A DNA stretch of 64,000 nucleotides from Flavobacterium aquidurense (lineage in GTDB: Bacteria; Bacteroidota; Bacteroidia; Flavobacteriales; Flavobacteriaceae), in the NCBI GenBank assembly GCA_900107365.1, contig FNPS01000001.1, forward strand, positions 992,001 to 1,056,000. Direction: 5' to 3'. Of the stretch, positions 62,633 through 64,000 are shown one piece after another (position 1 is the first letter of the stretch; each line of letters opens with the position of its first letter). The notes beneath the pieces are model-generated. The model was given only the letters and a program-made list of their open reading frames with translations, did not search any database and was not told the DNA's origin. A program made the translations under genes and the position numbers.

Positions 62633-64000
62633 ATGCATTCAAAACTTTTTAAAACCTGTTTCCTGGTGATGATACTTTTTATCGGCAAGGCTACTAGTCA
62701 GGAAGTAATTACGGTATCAACTGAAAATACAGCTCTTGTACTGCAAACAGACAAAGACAGTTCTTTATTGGCTACCTACCTCGGGAAAAAACTTAAAAAT
62801 ACAGATGAATATGCTGTCATCAACTCGCTGGATAAGTTTAAGGTGGGTAATGATGATTTGTTTAACAAGCGGGAAGCTTATGTGGCATCGGGTTCGCTTA
62901 ACCTGATGGAGCCTGCACTATCTGTAACCCACAGCGATGGGAATAAATCTGTCGTGTTGCAGTATGTGAATCATGAAGTAAAAAAAATAGATGATAACCA
63001 GACGTTGACCACTATTGTGTTGAAAGATGAGAGGTACAAATTCCAGGTTACCTTATTTTACAAGGCCTATTATAAAGAAGATGTAATTGAGCAATGGTCT
63101 GAAATAGAGCATAAGGAAAAGGGTAATGTTGTGTTGAACAAATATGCTTCTGCCAACCTTACACTTCAGGGAAAAAAGTTTTTTCTTAAAAATCATTACA
63201 GTGGTTGGGGCCGGGAGATGCTTTCGGAAGAACAGCAGTTACTGCATGGTATCCGCACACTCGATTCAAAGCTGGGTACACGCAGCAACCTTTTGCATTC
63301 ATCCTCTTTTATGATATCCATCAACAAGCCAGCAGGGGAAAAAGAAGGTGAAGTAATTGCCGGTTCATTGGAATGGTCGGGTAACTTTAAAATTGATTTT
63401 GAAACCTTTGATGAATACTATTTGCGGGTAACAGCAGGCATCAATAACTTTTCATCAAACTACACATTAAAATCATCTGAGAAGTTCACTACACCACGTT
63501 TTGTTTACACGTATTCTGATGAAGGTAAAGGCAGGGCCAGCCGTAATCTACAACGCTGGGCCAGAACCTATCAATTGGCGCAAGGCAGTGGTCAACGCCA
63601 AACCATATTAAACAATTGGGAAACTACTTATTTCGACTTCAATGACGAAAAGCTAAACGAGCTCACTAAAGATACAAAGAAACTAGGAGTGGATGTTTTT
63701 CTGTTAGACGACGGGTGGTTCGGCAATAAATATCCTCGTAACGGCGCCTCAGCAGGACTGGGTGACTGGCAGTATAATAAACAAAAACTCAAGAATGGTA
63801 TCAGTTCCATAGGTAAGGAAGCTACTGCCCATGGCGTAAAGTTTGGTATCTGGATAGAACCCGAAATGGTAAATCCTAAAAGCGAACTGTATGAAAAACA
63901 CCCTGACTGGATCATCAGGCAGCCGGGTATAAAAGAATTTTATATGCGCAACCAGCTTGTGCTTGACCTTACTAATCCGTCGGTTCAGGATTTTGTGTAC
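62633..64000 (+). CDS. GH36 alpha-galactosidase, 5' part (runs off the window)
   Basis: 456 residues are visible from the ATG at 62633, with a TAAA leader. Signal peptide 1-22 (ending KATSQE), an N-terminal beta-sandwich (about 25-320), then the start of the TIM barrel. VDVFLLDDGWFGNKYPRNGA and HGVKFGIWIEPEMVNPKSEL are signature strands of GH36. The catalytic nucleophile (KWDMN-type strand) lies beyond the window end. The enzyme would remove terminal alpha-galactose from raffinose-type sugars or galactomannans. Codon use appears more GC-rich than in the AT-rich neighbouring DNA, which may mean acquisition from a related group. Confidence 0.9.
   Translation, partial: MHSKLFKTCFLVMILFIGKATSQEVITVSTENTALVLQTDKDSSLLATYLGKKLKNTDEYAVINSLDKFKVGNDDLFNKREAYVASGSLNLMEPALSVTHSDGNKSVVLQYVNHEVKKIDDNQTLTTIVLKDERYKFQVTLFYKAYYKEDVIEQWSEIEHKEKGNVVLNKYASANLTLQGKKFFLKNHYSGWGREMLSEEQQLLHGIRTLDSKLGTRSNLLHSSSFMISINKPAGEKEGEVIAGSLEWSGNFKIDFETFDEYYLRVTAGINNFSSNYTLKSSEKFTTPRFVYTYSDEGKGRASRNLQRWARTYQLAQGSGQRQTILNNWETTYFDFNDEKLNELTKDTKKLGVDVFLLDDGWFGNKYPRNGASAGLGDWQYNKQKLKNGISSIGKEATAHGVKFGIWIEPEMVNPKSELYEKHPDWIIRQPGIKEFYMRNQLVLDLTNPSVQDFVY

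Noticed and set aside
63628..63915. Minus-strand ORF inside the GH36 gene
   Set aside because: Shadow of a conserved catalytic-domain coding sequence.
1..64000. tRNA, rRNA or known riboswitch genes
   Set aside because: No cloverleaf, conserved rRNA segment or recognisable riboswitch core was found by eye; a covariance-model search would be the decisive test.

Overview
The window reads as chromosomal DNA of a Flavobacterium-like member of the Bacteroidota. The evidence is the low GC content, SusC/SusD pairs, promoters of the TTG-N17..19-TAnnTTTG type, poor Shine-Dalgarno sequences with TAAAA-like leaders instead, and a giant adhesin ending in a type-B type IX secretion (gliding-associated) domain. 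No rRNA, tRNA, CRISPR array, prophage or transposase gene was seen.

Layout. 1-8.4 kb: tail of a probable polysaccharide lyase, a siderophore-type TonB receptor, and a SusC/SusD pair with an unusual leader (33-bp palindrome, promoter, 7-residue uORF, hairpin). 8.5-15 kb: a GNAT enzyme, a small membrane protein, a trans-aconitate methyltransferase-like enzyme, and a 1230-residue fusion of a degenerate metallophosphatase, a kinase-like middle region and an outer-membrane barrel. 15-18.4 kb: a GH43 enzyme behind a LacI-type palindrome, followed by two convergent truncated carbohydrate-enzyme genes that look like a deletion scar. 18.6-22.7 kb: a DUF1254 lipoprotein and an arylsulfatase. 22.9-28.3 kb: isochorismatase-like hydrolase, AraC regulator, MATE pump, a divergent SDR/HxlR pair and a second SDR.

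28.3-31.7 kb holds an operon of a PhyH dioxygenase, a CDP-alcohol phosphatidyltransferase and a GtrA protein, followed by a DUF4833 protein. It is preceded by a 29-residue leader ORF with seven consecutive cysteines. 32.3-32.7 kb holds a palindromic MITE-like repeat with relatives at 41.7 and 44.0 kb. 33.7-38 kb is a tightly packed stressosome operon: rsbR, rsbS, rsbT, a GHKL-PP2C fusion and a PAS histidine kinase that carries its own anti-sigma-like N-terminus. Stress-type genes follow: a DUF892 ferritin-like protein with a basic tail, a zinc alcohol dehydrogenase and a Tat-type PhoD phosphatase.

44.4-46.5 kb carries a DUF417 membrane protein and an AraC regulator. 46.9-59 kb is one 4014-residue surface protein with tandem Ig-like and PKD modules and a 1491-bp super-repeat. 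59.3-64 kb carries a medium-chain reductase with an upstream HxlR regulator, a DUF1203 protein, a degraded small secreted gene and the 5' part of a GH36 alpha-galactosidase that runs off the window.

The most unusual signals are the poly-cysteine leader and its possible link to the shorter uORF upstream of SusC through a shared Arg-Met-Cys motif, the stressosome-to-histidine-kinase module, and the phosphatase-kinase-barrel fusion. All functional calls come from reading the sequence and remembered family features; no search was run.
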